A DNA stretch of 64,000 bases, taken from Apiotrichum sp. Y4204 (Eukaryota; Basidiomycota; Tremellomycetes; Trichosporonales; Trichosporonaceae). Within the stretch, counting starts at the first letter, position 1, and every line of letters starts with the position of its first letter. The notes beneath the pieces are model-generated. The model saw only the letters and a list, made by a program, of their open reading frames with translations. It had not been told where the DNA came from and ran no database searches. Made by a program: the position numbers and the translations under genes. Where the stretch lies: contig JAMYHL010000006.1 in NCBI GenBank assembly GCA_025531455.1, forward strand, positions 806,001-870,000, read 5' to 3'. Below are positions 46,037 to 56,490 of this stretch, in pieces.

Positions 46037-49000
46037 CTACCTCCTCAGCTCGGCACTGAACGGCTTATCTCCCCACATATCCACGACCCACTCGTCAAAC
46101 CACCCGCTCTCGTACGTGCTCGGAATGAGGACGTACACCCCCGGAGGGAGTTTGGTGCGGGGGAGCGCGACGCCGCTCGTGGTGTCGACGTACGGCCCCG
46201 AAGTGGCGAGCTGCTCGCCGATCCCGCCGCCCGCCGCATGTCGGAATAATGTAATGTTGAGCGGGACCGGCGCAGGCGTGGGGATATACATCCGCGCCTG
46301 GAGGCATGTCGGCGCCGAGAGCGTCACCTCTACGCGGGGATTCGCCGAATACTTGTTCCCGCTGGGGCGGCCGCCAGACGTCGCGGCATCCCACCGCCCC
46401 GAGACGGTGCGCGCAAACATGCCGGCGCCTTCCTGTGGAATCGGGGAGAGGGAAACACCCGCAGACGACTCGGCGACGAGAGAGAACTGCCCCACCGCCT
46501 CGCGCTCCCAGGACGAGACGAGGACAGTGTACGTCCCCGCCTCGACGTCTGCTTCGAGATACGCCATGCCGTATGAGAATGGGCCCGAGGAAGCGATAAT
46601 CAGCTCGGGGAGTAGTCTGCTGTCAGCGCTGGTCGGATCCACACTCACTCAAAGACGCGCTCGCCCTTGCCCCACAGCAGCTTGACGTTCCATGCGAGCT
46701 CGCTTGCGCCCTGTAGTGAGAAGCGCAGCGTCGCCTTCTTGCCGACGGGGAGCGGACCGACAGTGAGACGATACTGCGGGTTGAGGTGGTGCGTCGCGTG
46801 TCCCGGGTGGCCGCCAGCCGAGCGTTTCGTGAGTGCGGAGGAAACCTGCGGGTGAGCAAAGTACAGAGAAGAGAGCTCCCCAGCGTAACTCCACTCACCG
46901 TCTCGCTGAAGGGGAGATTGAGGCTGACGCGGTTCATTTCGAGGACGACACCGGGCGACGCGAACGCGCGCAGCGTAAAGCCCGTCTGCGTCGTACCCTG
47001 ATCGCGCGACGCAATAGCGCTCAGGACGTTCACGCCCTCGCGCAGCGGGAAGCGCACAAGCGTGTGCAGCGCATTGGCGTAAGGATTCTGTGTGTGAGCA
47101 GGAGTTATGTAGGCATATAAAGCGGGTCTTGATGGATCACCCACCGTGGCATGCTGCGCGAGCGTCTGGCTCCACTTCCCGCCGCCCCGGAAGTCGCGGA
47201 ACACATGCAGCGCGACGTCGTCGAGGGGCACGTCCTTGCTCGTCGTGTGTTGTGAGAGAAGGAGCCAGAGCTCGGCGTCCGCAGAGCCCGCCGTAGCCGA
47301 GATGTGATACCGCGGAGAGGACCGGAGCGCGAGCGACTCTTCGCTGTCGGCTGCCTGCGACTTTGGCCACGACCTGGGGTTAGAGCCAGAGGACTGCATT
47401 CGCCATCTGTGACCCACCAGTGGCGCTCCTTGGTGACCGGCAGCAGCGCCGGGTCCCAGTTGAGGTTGAGCGTCTCAAACTTGGAGCACACCTCGTCCCA
47501 CGACATGACAAAGCCTTCTGCTTCTGGTGATCCTGTTGTCAGAGAAGTAAAGCTGGAGACGCACCGATTCGTAGGCCTTCCATTCCCTCCGCCACTTCGC
47601 CACAGTCGCCATTGCGTACCGCTCTGGCTGCCCGCGGTGTGCCGGGGTCGAATATACGCAGCAGCCGCTCGCCATCGCGCTCAAATACGTCTGCTGTCAG
47701 CCCGACCTACAGCGAAATGCAGTCCAGCTTCCGACTCACCGACAACACCATACGCATGCAGCTTGACCAGCCCGACGTCCTCCCCATTCGCGCCGCTGCC
47801 GAGGGTAACCACCACATTACCCTTATTCCACGCCGCGAGGATTCTTCGCCACTCCTTTTCACGCTGGAAGCCAGATCCGAGATCGAGGCGCTCGGGGATC
47901 CAGCCTGTAAAAGCGTACACGTCTGGGGCGGGGTTGGAGCCAGCGATGGAGTATCCGCCAAGTGCCTTGAAGTACCCCTTGACCGCGATGGGGAGCCATG
48001 CCGGTCCACCCGCCTGGCCGTCGCTGCTTGCACTGGTGATATGCAGCGGTGCGCCGGAACGCGTGCATGGGAGAAGCGCGTCGACAACCACCTGCCGTCA
48101 GATACACACGCGGCAGCCACTCACGCCCCGCCAAGCGCCGTTCAGGAGCAGCTTGACGACGTGCTTGGCATTCTCGCTTGGCCGTGGCCGGCCAGACACT
48201 GCTTGCGGGTAGAGCGCGTCGCGTCCGAGCTGCGTGTCAGTAGAGGCCAACCAGGTGGAGGAAGAATGGCAGAGACCTCCACGATGCAAGATGCAACGGC
48301 ACACCGTGAAATACAACACTGGCAATTGAACCGGGCCGAGCACCAAGCGGTGGGGCCACAGACGCCTTTCTCGTGCACAGACAACGGCCGTACTCGCACC
48401 CGGGGATTACGGTTACGGTACACTCACGCTTGTCCCCCAGCGCGCATTGTGTGCAAGACACGCGCCGAGCCCAGCAGTCACGGAGCAGTCGGCGCCAGGC
48501 CCCTGGCGCACACACCAGGTATCTTCCCGGTCCCACGCTGCGGGGTCTACGCGGGTCCACACGGGGTCGAGGCGGCGCTGGCCCGGCGCGAGCTCGGGCT
48601 GCACGTCTCTAAACTCGCCCTCGGCCCCGAGCGTGAATTCGCGATCACTTGGCGGGCGGAAGAGCTCCCCCCTCGCGGAGTTGAGGATACTTCCCCGCCT
48701 GAGGACCGCGGCTTCGGCACCTGCCTCGTCGACGCCCGCGGCGCCGACGCGCCCGCCCAGCGTCTCGATGCGCGCCTTGACCTTCTCGGCGCGCTCGAGC
48801 ACCAGACGCCATTTGCGCTGTACTGCTGTGCGTTCGGCAGGCGGCACGAGAGACGAGCCGAGGAGGTGCGAGTATCCCTCGGCGGCGGAGACGTATTGCC
48901 CAAACGCGCGCTGGAGGGTCGGGAGCGGAGAAGTGTGCGGTGCAAGACTTGGGAGCGAGGATTCCGTCGCGATCGCCCGGCTTGCTAGCGTCTGCGGTCA

Positions 49001-49065
49001 GCGTGGCCTGGAGGGAACCGTACAGAGGCATGCTTGACGCCTTCGGCGTACGTGCTGAACGCCAT
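46037..49065 (-). CDS. RIM13: Rim13/PalB calpain-like cysteine protease
   Basis: Ten exons on the minus strand: 49065-49024, 48991-48428, 48229-48125, 48091-47740, 47690-47565, 47532-47418, 47373-47145, 47087-46899, 46845-46649 and 46616-46037, giving 832 aa. Six of nine introns are 32-49 nt. An N-terminal MIT-like helical region (LQRAFGQYVSAAEGYSHLL) precedes the protease core. The nucleophile Cys is at about residue 183 in GADCSVTAGLGACLAHN; KALGGYSIAGSNPAPDVYAFTGWIPE follows; the His is probably in LVKLHAYGVV. Where calpains usually have Asn-Pro-Trp, the frame reads FDPG. Two calpain III-like beta domains form the C-terminus. PalB/Rim13 cleaves the zinc finger factor Rim101/PacC in the ambient-pH pathway, recruited by ESCRT-III. 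Full length is typical for the family. Confidence 0.88.
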
Positions 49066-50390
49066 GGGCAGGTGCGGGTGTGGTGTTCGTCGCGATTAGG
49101 GGAACCAAAAGGTTGGAGACGGGGAGAGAGATGTGGAGAGTATGTGAAAGCTCCGAAGGCTCTCGCTCGATGTGTGATCCGCAGCGGCGCACATCTGTAA
49201 TCTGGAGCTGGATGTGCTGGCTTGTGGCCTGTGGCCAAACAAGAATCGCACAGTGGTGGTGGAGGCCGTTTTTCCGGACATTATCCGTCGCGACAACCGA
49301 CAACCCTCAAGGTCTCAAGGTTCTGACGCGCACGACAATGCCACCAGCCAGATGCATCCCGCATCCCCGTCCGACCCCGATTTGCAGGCAGCTCTAGGGA
49401 GCTACGGTTCACAGGTGCGAGTCCGATACGCGTACTGTATCCGCGACCCTGCCCTCGACAATAGAGCTTCAGAGACCGCTCCGCCGTCCCCTGGCCGGCT
49501 TGGCACTCGGACGTCATCGCCGGAGTCACTCGCGCCAACCCCCGGCGCAGATGGCGTGATTGGCACACGGCCCGCACAGGGGGGTTTCCATGACGTTCGT
49601 CTGTTCGGTGCGGCGCGTCGGCGCGTCTGGGTATTTGATGCACGTCCGGATATGGATACCGGAGGCCGGCGATGGATGTCTGAATCGTACATCGGCGCGC
49701 ACCTGCATCATTCAATTGCGAACTTGTGCGTCTGATCTACGCTCTCAATATCTAGATCCAAGTGGAGCGCCGATCATGGCTTCTCGGTGTTGCACATCCC
49801 GATCGGCTGCTGATCCCGAAATTTCCACCGATTCACATTGACATGCATGACATGTTGACATGTTGACACTCGACACCCATTAATGGTCGCGCGATTGGCC
49901 ACTGATCAGGGGAAACAGGTGGATCAATGCAGCGATCAGCGGAGATCTTTCTTCCTGATCGACTGTGGGCCGTGGGCGCCTGGGGCCAACCGTAAGGATC
50001 ATGGCAAGTAGTGAATCAGGGGGATCGTCAAACATCATTATGCCCCAACCAGCAACAGATAGCAACAGATCAGCTTCTGGCTGTAGCATTTGTTGGCTCT
50101 GACATCTGACACTGCGTGTTGGCCCTCATCAACAACGCGCTTCCCACTGCCTGTGGCATCTCACAGATCACTGCCATTCTGAACAACACGCCGATCCGCT
50201 GGTGACAAACACGACCACGCAGACAATGTTTACCCGACTTCCCAGATGCCGACATGCTCGGCACCACTTGCCTAATTCCGCGTGATCGCCCAGAACCCAC
50301 TACAGCACCCCACTGTTTATTTGCAACCACTGCATTTCCATGATCCTGCTGCTGCCTGCTATTCTAGCTCCCCGCAACTAAGAGATGTGT
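49066..50390. other. 1.3 kb gene-free region
   Basis: Promoter of RIM13 (-) and 3' flank of VDAC (-). An open frame at 49214-49735 (+) was examined and not accepted. No RNA gene or repeat is recognised. Confidence 0.4.
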
Positions 50391-51654
50391 TTACGAGTTG
50401 AAGGTGAACGAGGCGCCGACCTTGTGGGCGGCGGTGCCGGCGGCCGAGTCGTTGAGCTTGGTGGTGTCGAGGGCAAGACCGAAGGCGGCCTTGACGCCGG
50501 GGCGGAGGGCCTGGGTGTAGCCGAGGACAAGGACACCAGCGTTGTTGATCTTGGCCTTGACAAAGGCGGCGTTGTCAAGGTAAGCCTTGGCACCGACCTC
50601 GAGGGAGACACCGCCGGTGGTCGACTTGGTGTCGTAGACGGCCTTGGCACCGGCCTCGACGTCCTTCGAGACCTTGTGGTAGTACGAGGCCGAGAAGGTC
50701 GAGAGGTTGCCGAGACCGTGGAGGGTGACGGCGTACTCGGGGGCCGAGTAGCCGAGGGCGGCGGCGTAGCGGGTGAGGGCACCGGCCTGGACGTCGTACG
50801 AGGCCTCGGCACCAACAAGGAAGCCGTCGTGGCCGACAACGGCGTCGGCGGTGAAAGTCGGGCCCTGGAGGGTTAGCACGTGGGGGATGTCACCAGGGTA
50901 TAAGGAATGATCCTGTTTGATTGGCTGGTGGTGTTGCACCACGCGCTGCTGGCGCCACGGGCCATTCCTTGCACTCACCTTGAGGACGTCGACGGTGGCA
51001 CGGGTGTGAACGGCGGGCTGCTTGTAGATGGCAGTAAGGATGGCGCCCTTCTGCGACTTGGCAGGGTTGAGGGTGGTCGCGAGGTCGAGCTTCAGGCCCT
51101 TGGCGATCTGGTTCTCAAGCTCAACCTGGGTGCGGAGGAGGTTCGAGGTGGTCCAGGCCTGCGATGGGGTTAGTATGTAGCCGAGTGTCGCGCTTTAATT
51201 GTTCTCGGTCGGAAACACGCCAGAGGTCTGTGCGAGCCGTCACTCCCCGAGTGTGATGGCCCCAGGAGTAAAAGTCGGGGAGCCGCGCTCCTGCTCCGAA
51301 AGCGCGCAATGCCGGTTTCGGCTCGCCTCGGCTTTCCGATCCTCTGGCGGGTCTCCACCTAAACACGCTCGATACACACCTGGGTGACGGTAAGGCCGTT
51401 CTTGAAGTCGACGTACTTGCCCTCAATGTCACCGTTGATGGCGTTCGACTTGGAGTCGCGGGTGCCGGCAACCTTGAAGGTGACGTTCGAGGGGGTGAGG
51501 GTCTTGACCTCGAGCGAGGTGCCGTGGATGGGGTAGTCCTTGAGGAGGAGGTCGGACGACGACTTGCCGAGGTCCTGCGGAGGTGAGCTGTGGACTAGAG
51601 AATGTTGTTGAGAACACGACTTACCTTCCAGGAGGGGGGAACGGGCTGGGGCAT
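50391..51654 (-). CDS. POR1: Mitochondrial outer-membrane porin (VDAC)
   Basis: Four exons on the minus strand: 51654-51625, 51574-51380, 51158-50979 and 50864-50391, giving 292 aa, normal for fungal porin. Introns are 50, 221 and 114 nt, long for this window. The protein is the voltage-dependent anion channel, a 19-strand beta barrel passing ATP, ADP and other metabolites. It starts MPQPVPPSWKDLGKSSSDLL, the N-terminal helix with the typical P-PSWKDLGK motif. Family landmarks are LEVKTLTPSNVTFKV, LENQIAKGLKLDLATTLNP (strand with the conserved GLKLD) and GVLVLGYTQALRPGVKAAFG near the C-terminus, which ends GASFTFNS. A palindromic TTATATAA lies about 95 nt upstream. High constitutive expression is expected. 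Confidence 0.95.
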
Positions 51655-53504
51655 GGTGGCTGCGTGGGTGTGAGTTACAAGGGAAATAAAATACAAGAGG
51701 GTATGTTGGGAGAAGAGAGAGACGAGAAGGGGGAGATGGGGTGTGTGTTATATAAAGACCCGGATGGGGATACTTACCTAGATGTGGTTGCGGGAGGAGG
51801 GAGGTTGTTGATAGAAGGGTTGCAAGAAAAAGCAAAGATGGAGGTTGTTTGTTGGAAGGGAGTGAGGAGGATGCAAGAGCGGGAGGGAGGGAGGGGGAGG
51901 GGAGTGGGAGTGCCAGCCAGCAGCCAGCCCGCCAGTGGCTTCACAGAGTGGGGGCCGAGAGCCAACCGCGCGACAGCAAGCGCCTCGGCACGAAGTGTAG
52001 TAGACTGGTAGCTGGCTGTGGTGGGCGGCGCGCGCGGAGATCTCTCACTCTGTGCTTATTCCCTTTCAGCCAGTTGGATTTGTTTATTTTGGCTTGGAAC
52101 CCCACCGAACATTATCACCGCCCCCCCTCTCATAGTCACTCTCGTATAATGGCGTCACTCCTCCCTCCCCTCCCTGGGGCCTCATGCCACACGTCATTGC
52201 CTTCGCCCTGCAGCCTCGCCTCGCTGGGCCTCGCCCGGTTGCCGCATATTCCCGATACGCCGGCCGGGCATGGCGACGCACAGAGTGTGGCACATGAACG
52301 TGGGCGCGGCGCTCCGTCTCCAGCATATCCAGGACCTGTGAATGGGTAGCGAGCATCAGTCGTGCACACCACCGTGTCGGGTATGCATGTGGCGGTGTGC
52401 AGGAAGGTATAAAGTGGCACTGATTGAGACACGCATCGCGAGGAAGGCCTCTCCTGGCTGGGTGGCAAATTGATCTCTCTCCAGACAGCGGTGCCTTGCA
52501 GGTTGTTTACCACGGCGACACGGGCAGACAACGGCAATGAAGCAAAGTGGACTGTGGCATCCCGTGGATCCGCTGATCCGCTGATCGTGATCACCTGCTG
52601 ATCCTGATCTGCACTGCACTCTAGCGACTAGGCTCCATAGCACGAACAAAATGAGTATGGAGAGTATCCTCTTGGCCTCGTGACCACCCACAGTGGCCGG
52701 AACTTGCCACCCACGCCGAGGATCGCTCGGCGCCGGGCGGACGCGAGTTGTGCATGGACACGAGCCGATGAAGCCAAGCCGCGAACTCTTCATCTACATC
52801 TACAGCTAGTCGCTTCCGGTGTCTGGTGTCGTCGTTTCTGTGGGGACGGTGGCGAGTGAGGGACGAGTTGAAACGGGTGGTCAGTGCGCCGAGGCTGACG
52901 CCGAGGGGGCGAGGGCGGTAACAGCTGGGGTGTAAGCGTGTTACGATCCAGATGGTCCATGCGTGGCTGACGTCCTGGGATCCTGGGAGCTGGGAGCAAG
53001 AGAGATCACGAAGATGGACGGTGATTCACAGCTACAGAGCATGCAGAGCACAGATGGCGGTCCCTGCGACTGTCACGATCACGGTGCGATTAGTCCGGAG
53101 AACCAGAGTGACCGGTGGTTCCAGAGTGACGGTCACGATCCACTGGTCCCCGGCCAGACCATGCCACACGTGCTGGTAACGACTGGCCTGGAGCTCCGGA
53201 GGGCTCGTGGTTTGCTCTTAGATTGACTCGCAATTGCTCTCTTTGATTAATGGTCGTCCTTCAAGATCTGGGGCAAGTGCCTTCTACTGTACAAGTGGTG
53301 ACAGCAGTAGAGGTCTACCTCTAGTCGTACTCGTGCCATCTCTACTACGCTGTCTGACATGCGATGGGAGATATTCCTTGGCAGGTCTCCCTTTCGGAGG
53401 GACCGCTCCTATAGGCATCTTGACAGCTCCTGCCTCCCTTATCATGAATATCATAAGGGAATCATGAAGTGCATCGTACCTCATATCTAGTTTGCAATGC
53501 TGTA
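51655..53504. other. 1.85 kb gene-free region
   Basis: Promoter of VDAC (-) and 3' flank of the ALKBH7-like gene (-). It includes the VDAC TATA element and a purine-rich leader. Imperfect inverted repeats around GTCACGATC occur near 53070-53145. No gene is supported. Confidence 0.4.
51748..51755 (-). promoter_or_regulatory. TATA-like box of VDAC gene
   Basis: Palindromic TTATATAA about 95 nt upstream of the VDAC ATG, followed on the minus strand by a pyrimidine-rich leader. Confidence 0.5.
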
Positions 53505-54416
53505 TCACAACTGCGCAGGCGGTCCCGTCGGCGCGTCCTGTCGTCAGCCTCTGCAAAATCAAGACGCTACTCACGCGGACCATAAAGCTGACGCGGTGGC
53601 CGGGCACAAGTTTCTGTCCGTCCCACTCGCTGCCATCGGCATCGTACCCGAGAATCGAGTGTTTGTAGGTATACCGGACCTCTCCCCTTTTCGTCAGCCT
53701 TGAGATCTCCATTAACTCTCCACTCACTTCTGGATATACACGCTCCCACTCGGCAGCAACACGTCCCATCCCTCTCCGGTATCCTGGTGTTCTAAGCGCA
53801 GGACCCTCGTCGCGCCAAGACTCGCGCCGACAATGGTCTGCCCCGACGCATCGAGGTTATCCACGTGCGGGAGGATCGCGCCGCCGGGAGCGAGGTGGAG
53901 GACGTGTGTGGATGATTTCGGCGGGGGCAGGTCCGACATGCTCACGTCCTCTGGCACCTCTAGTCCCGGTACGAGCGAATACAGCCGCGCCAGCACCGGT
54001 GCCAGCTCCGGAGTCGGCGGGAGCGAGGAGAACAAAGACTCGCGGTACGTGTGGATCACCGAGTCGAAGTGGCCCTGCCCGTCAGCAACTAAAACATACA
54101 CCACACATACCTCTTCGAACCCGTATTCCCCATTAAAGAGGTCCTGCAGCATGTTCTGCCCCTCTCCCTTGAGCTCCTCTTTCGGAGCGGCCCGCCGCCG
54201 CCGCCGGCGGGTATAGTCCCCCCGGTCGAGCTTCCACAGCGCAGCCTGCAGGAGTATCCGGCTTTCGGCAGCGGTGTAATATGCCGGGAAGAGCGCAAAG
54301 TCTGCGTCGAGGGCGGGAGTGGCGCGTCCCCCGCGCGCGCGCACGTAGGCCGATGGCGCGGAGAGAGTGACTTTCTCGAGGGAGAGAGCGGAGAAGGCGC
54401 GGAGAGTCGGACGCAT
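53505..54416 (-). CDS. ALKBH7-like Fe(II)/2-oxoglutarate dioxygenase
   Basis: Four exons on the minus strand: 54416-54111, 54074-53728, 53686-53575 and 53537-53505, giving 265 aa; introns 36, 41 and 37 nt. The double-stranded beta-helix dioxygenase fold is indicated by the iron ligands: His and Asp in AILPHVDNLDASG, the distal His in YTYKHSILGYD, and a 2-oxoglutarate-binding Arg in GHRVSFMVR. The surrounding text (VLHLAPGGAI, GASLGATRVLRLEH, WDVLLPSGSVYIQK) is characteristic of ALKBH7, a mitochondrial AlkB homolog linked in mammals to programmed necrosis and mitochondrial RNA demethylation. The N-terminus MRPTLRAFSALSLEKV looks like a mitochondrial presequence. Other AlkB groups keep a nucleotide-recognition lid that is not apparent here. 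Substrate is unknown. Confidence 0.85.
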
Positions 54417-54939
54417 GGTGAGGTGTTGAGATGCAACTTTGTGTGGTTCACCTCCACCTTGACTTTTGTTCGAAGTTGATGATGGAGGAGGTTGGGGGTC
54501 TGAGTCATGGGCGTCATTGTTCAGTGAAAGCAGCGCAAGACGTCGGCGGCTGCCCAGTCCGTCTGCGACACAACACACGCCTCCTGACATTCTCTATTAG
54601 TCCGTAAATATGCATACGGCGTCCTCATCATCGCCATCGAAACAAACCTGCAAGCACGTAGCTTAAAGAGAAGAACCCCCCAGATTGTCGGTCTTCGCCG
54701 CCCGTCTGACCGCGTGGCGCGCCGTGAAACGCTTGTCAGCCTCGGATATCGGACTCGCCCATTGACCCGGCACAGTCGGTCACCAGTCACCAGTCCACGA
54801 GCATCCATCTCCACATCTCGGCATCCCAACTCGTTCTACAGCGTTCTTCTCCTCATTCTTCTCTTCACCTCTACCATCTCCTCTTACTCTCCGCTACATC
54901 TCTACTCTCCCTCACTCCCCTATCCTTTCTGTATCTTTC
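54417..54939. other. Divergent promoter region
   Basis: Shared upstream region of the ALKBH7-like gene (-) and riboflavin kinase (+). The 120 nt before the kinase ATG are strongly pyrimidine-rich. No TATA box is evident. Confidence 0.45.
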
Positions 54940-56220
54940 ATGACCGCCCCACCGCCCGTCGCGCCCCTCGCGCCGCTCTCGCGCGAGAACCGCCCGTCCG
55001 TCGTCGGCGGCGACGCGCCCGAGGACCCGTACCCTATGGAACTGCACGGGACGGTGACGAAGGGGTTTGGCCGTGGGGCTAGGTTCCTGGGGATTCCGAC
55101 TGGTGAGTTTGAGGGGCGATGCGGAGGGAGGGCGACGTTGGGGCTGTGGTGCGGCGTGGCGACGGAGATCTGTTTCGACTGCTTCGACTTGTGGTGACGA
55201 GGCGGCTGGACGAGACTGTGCGGACACGAGCTCGTCGTTTGTTCACTTGACGAAACGAGGCTGGAATTGGACTGGCTCTTATTGTGATGGCGAGTTGCGA
55301 CTGCAACGGAGGACCCCAACCATCGCGCTCATCAACTCACTCACCCTCACCACTACCCATGACTAACCTCAGCCAACCTCCCGGACTCGTCTCTCGGCCC
55401 GCTGAACGCGCTGGGCATGACGGGGATCTACTACGGCTTTGCCCGTGTGCACCCTACCTCGTCGACGCCTCTGCCAACAGCGGCCCCCACGCCGGCGCTC
55501 ACCCCATCGCAGAGCTCCACCTCGCTCCCGCAGCTCAAGCACTTCCACCCCAACGCACCCAAAGCGCTCTCCGCCCACCCACTCACCTCTGAACTCATCT
55601 CCTCCCTTCCCGCCCACACCGCGCCGTACCCTCCAGACTCGGTGCCCCCGTCCGGCGCCGCGACACCCGCACCTCGCCGCCTGCCCGACGAGGACGGCAA
55701 GGTCTGGCCCATGGTCATGAGCGTCGGCTGGAACCCATATTTTAAGAACGAGAAGATTACGGCTGTGAGTACTATTAGGGGAAGACGACTCGCCTGGCCA
55801 GCTGTCCAAGGTATTTCCCGTCAGCCGGATGTTGAGATCGTGTCTGCTGGCTCTCAGCGCTAACCCCGCAGGAGGTCCACATCATGCACCCCTTCCAGCA
55901 CGACTTTTACGGGCACGACATGTCGGTCCTGATCCTGGGCTACATCCGCCCCGAGCTCGACTACGTCTCGAAAGGTGCGTCCGGGAATGGCCCACTTGAG
56001 CGGCATCTCTCCCAAAGCCTTGCATTTCTGACAACCAGAGGCGCTTATCGAGGACATCCAGACGGACGTGCGCGTCGCGCTCAACTGCCTCGCACGGCCG
56101 GCGTACGCCGCGTATGCTACCTCGCCGTTCCTCCTGGGGCCCGGTGCGCTGAGCAAGGCCGATGGCGTCAAGGGCGATGCCGGCAAGACCGATGCCGCCA
56201 AGAGCGATGGAAAAGCTTGA
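54940..56220 (+). CDS. FMN1: Riboflavin kinase
   Basis: Four exons, 54940-55102, 55373-55764, 55872-55974 and 56039-56220, giving 279 aa; introns 270, 107 and 64 nt. It phosphorylates riboflavin to FMN using ATP and a divalent metal. The signature KGFGRGARFLGIPTANL is split by the first intron between GIPT and ANL, and carries the Thr/Asn metal and ATP contacts. Further blocks are GMTGIYYGFARV, PMVMSVGWNPYFKNEK, EVHIMHPFQHDFYG and GYIRPELDYVSKEALIEDI. A disordered Pro/Ser insertion of about 70 residues lies between the IYYG and VMSVGWN blocks, making the protein longer than yeast Fmn1. The C-terminus has a Lys/Asp-rich tail (DGVKGDAGKTDAAKSDGKA). Cytosolic or mitochondrial location cannot be decided. 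Confidence 0.93.
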
Positions 56221-56490
56221 GTGAGCGGAGACATTGGGGATGATAGTTATGGGCAAAAAACGTTACACAGGCGTGGAGGTGGATGGAGCTCGCGCAACAT
56301 GTAGACATGAGGCTGGAGATGGCTTGGCCAAGATGTGGCCCGATAGCCCGAGATACCAAACAGGACCAGTAGATGCAGCAGATACACCAGCGCACTGTGG
56401 AGATGCTCCAAACTGATCATGAGAGGAAAATGCCATGCGTACAATGCTAATGCTGATATGGATGCTAGGTATGTCAACTATGCAACTAAA

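Noticed and set aside
47612..48988. Plus-strand open frame of 458 codons
   Set aside because: Antisense to RIM13 and runs across several of its introns without its own family features.
49214..49735. 173-codon frame upstream of RIM13
   Set aside because: No motif, random-looking composition, and overlapping frames of similar size on the other strand.
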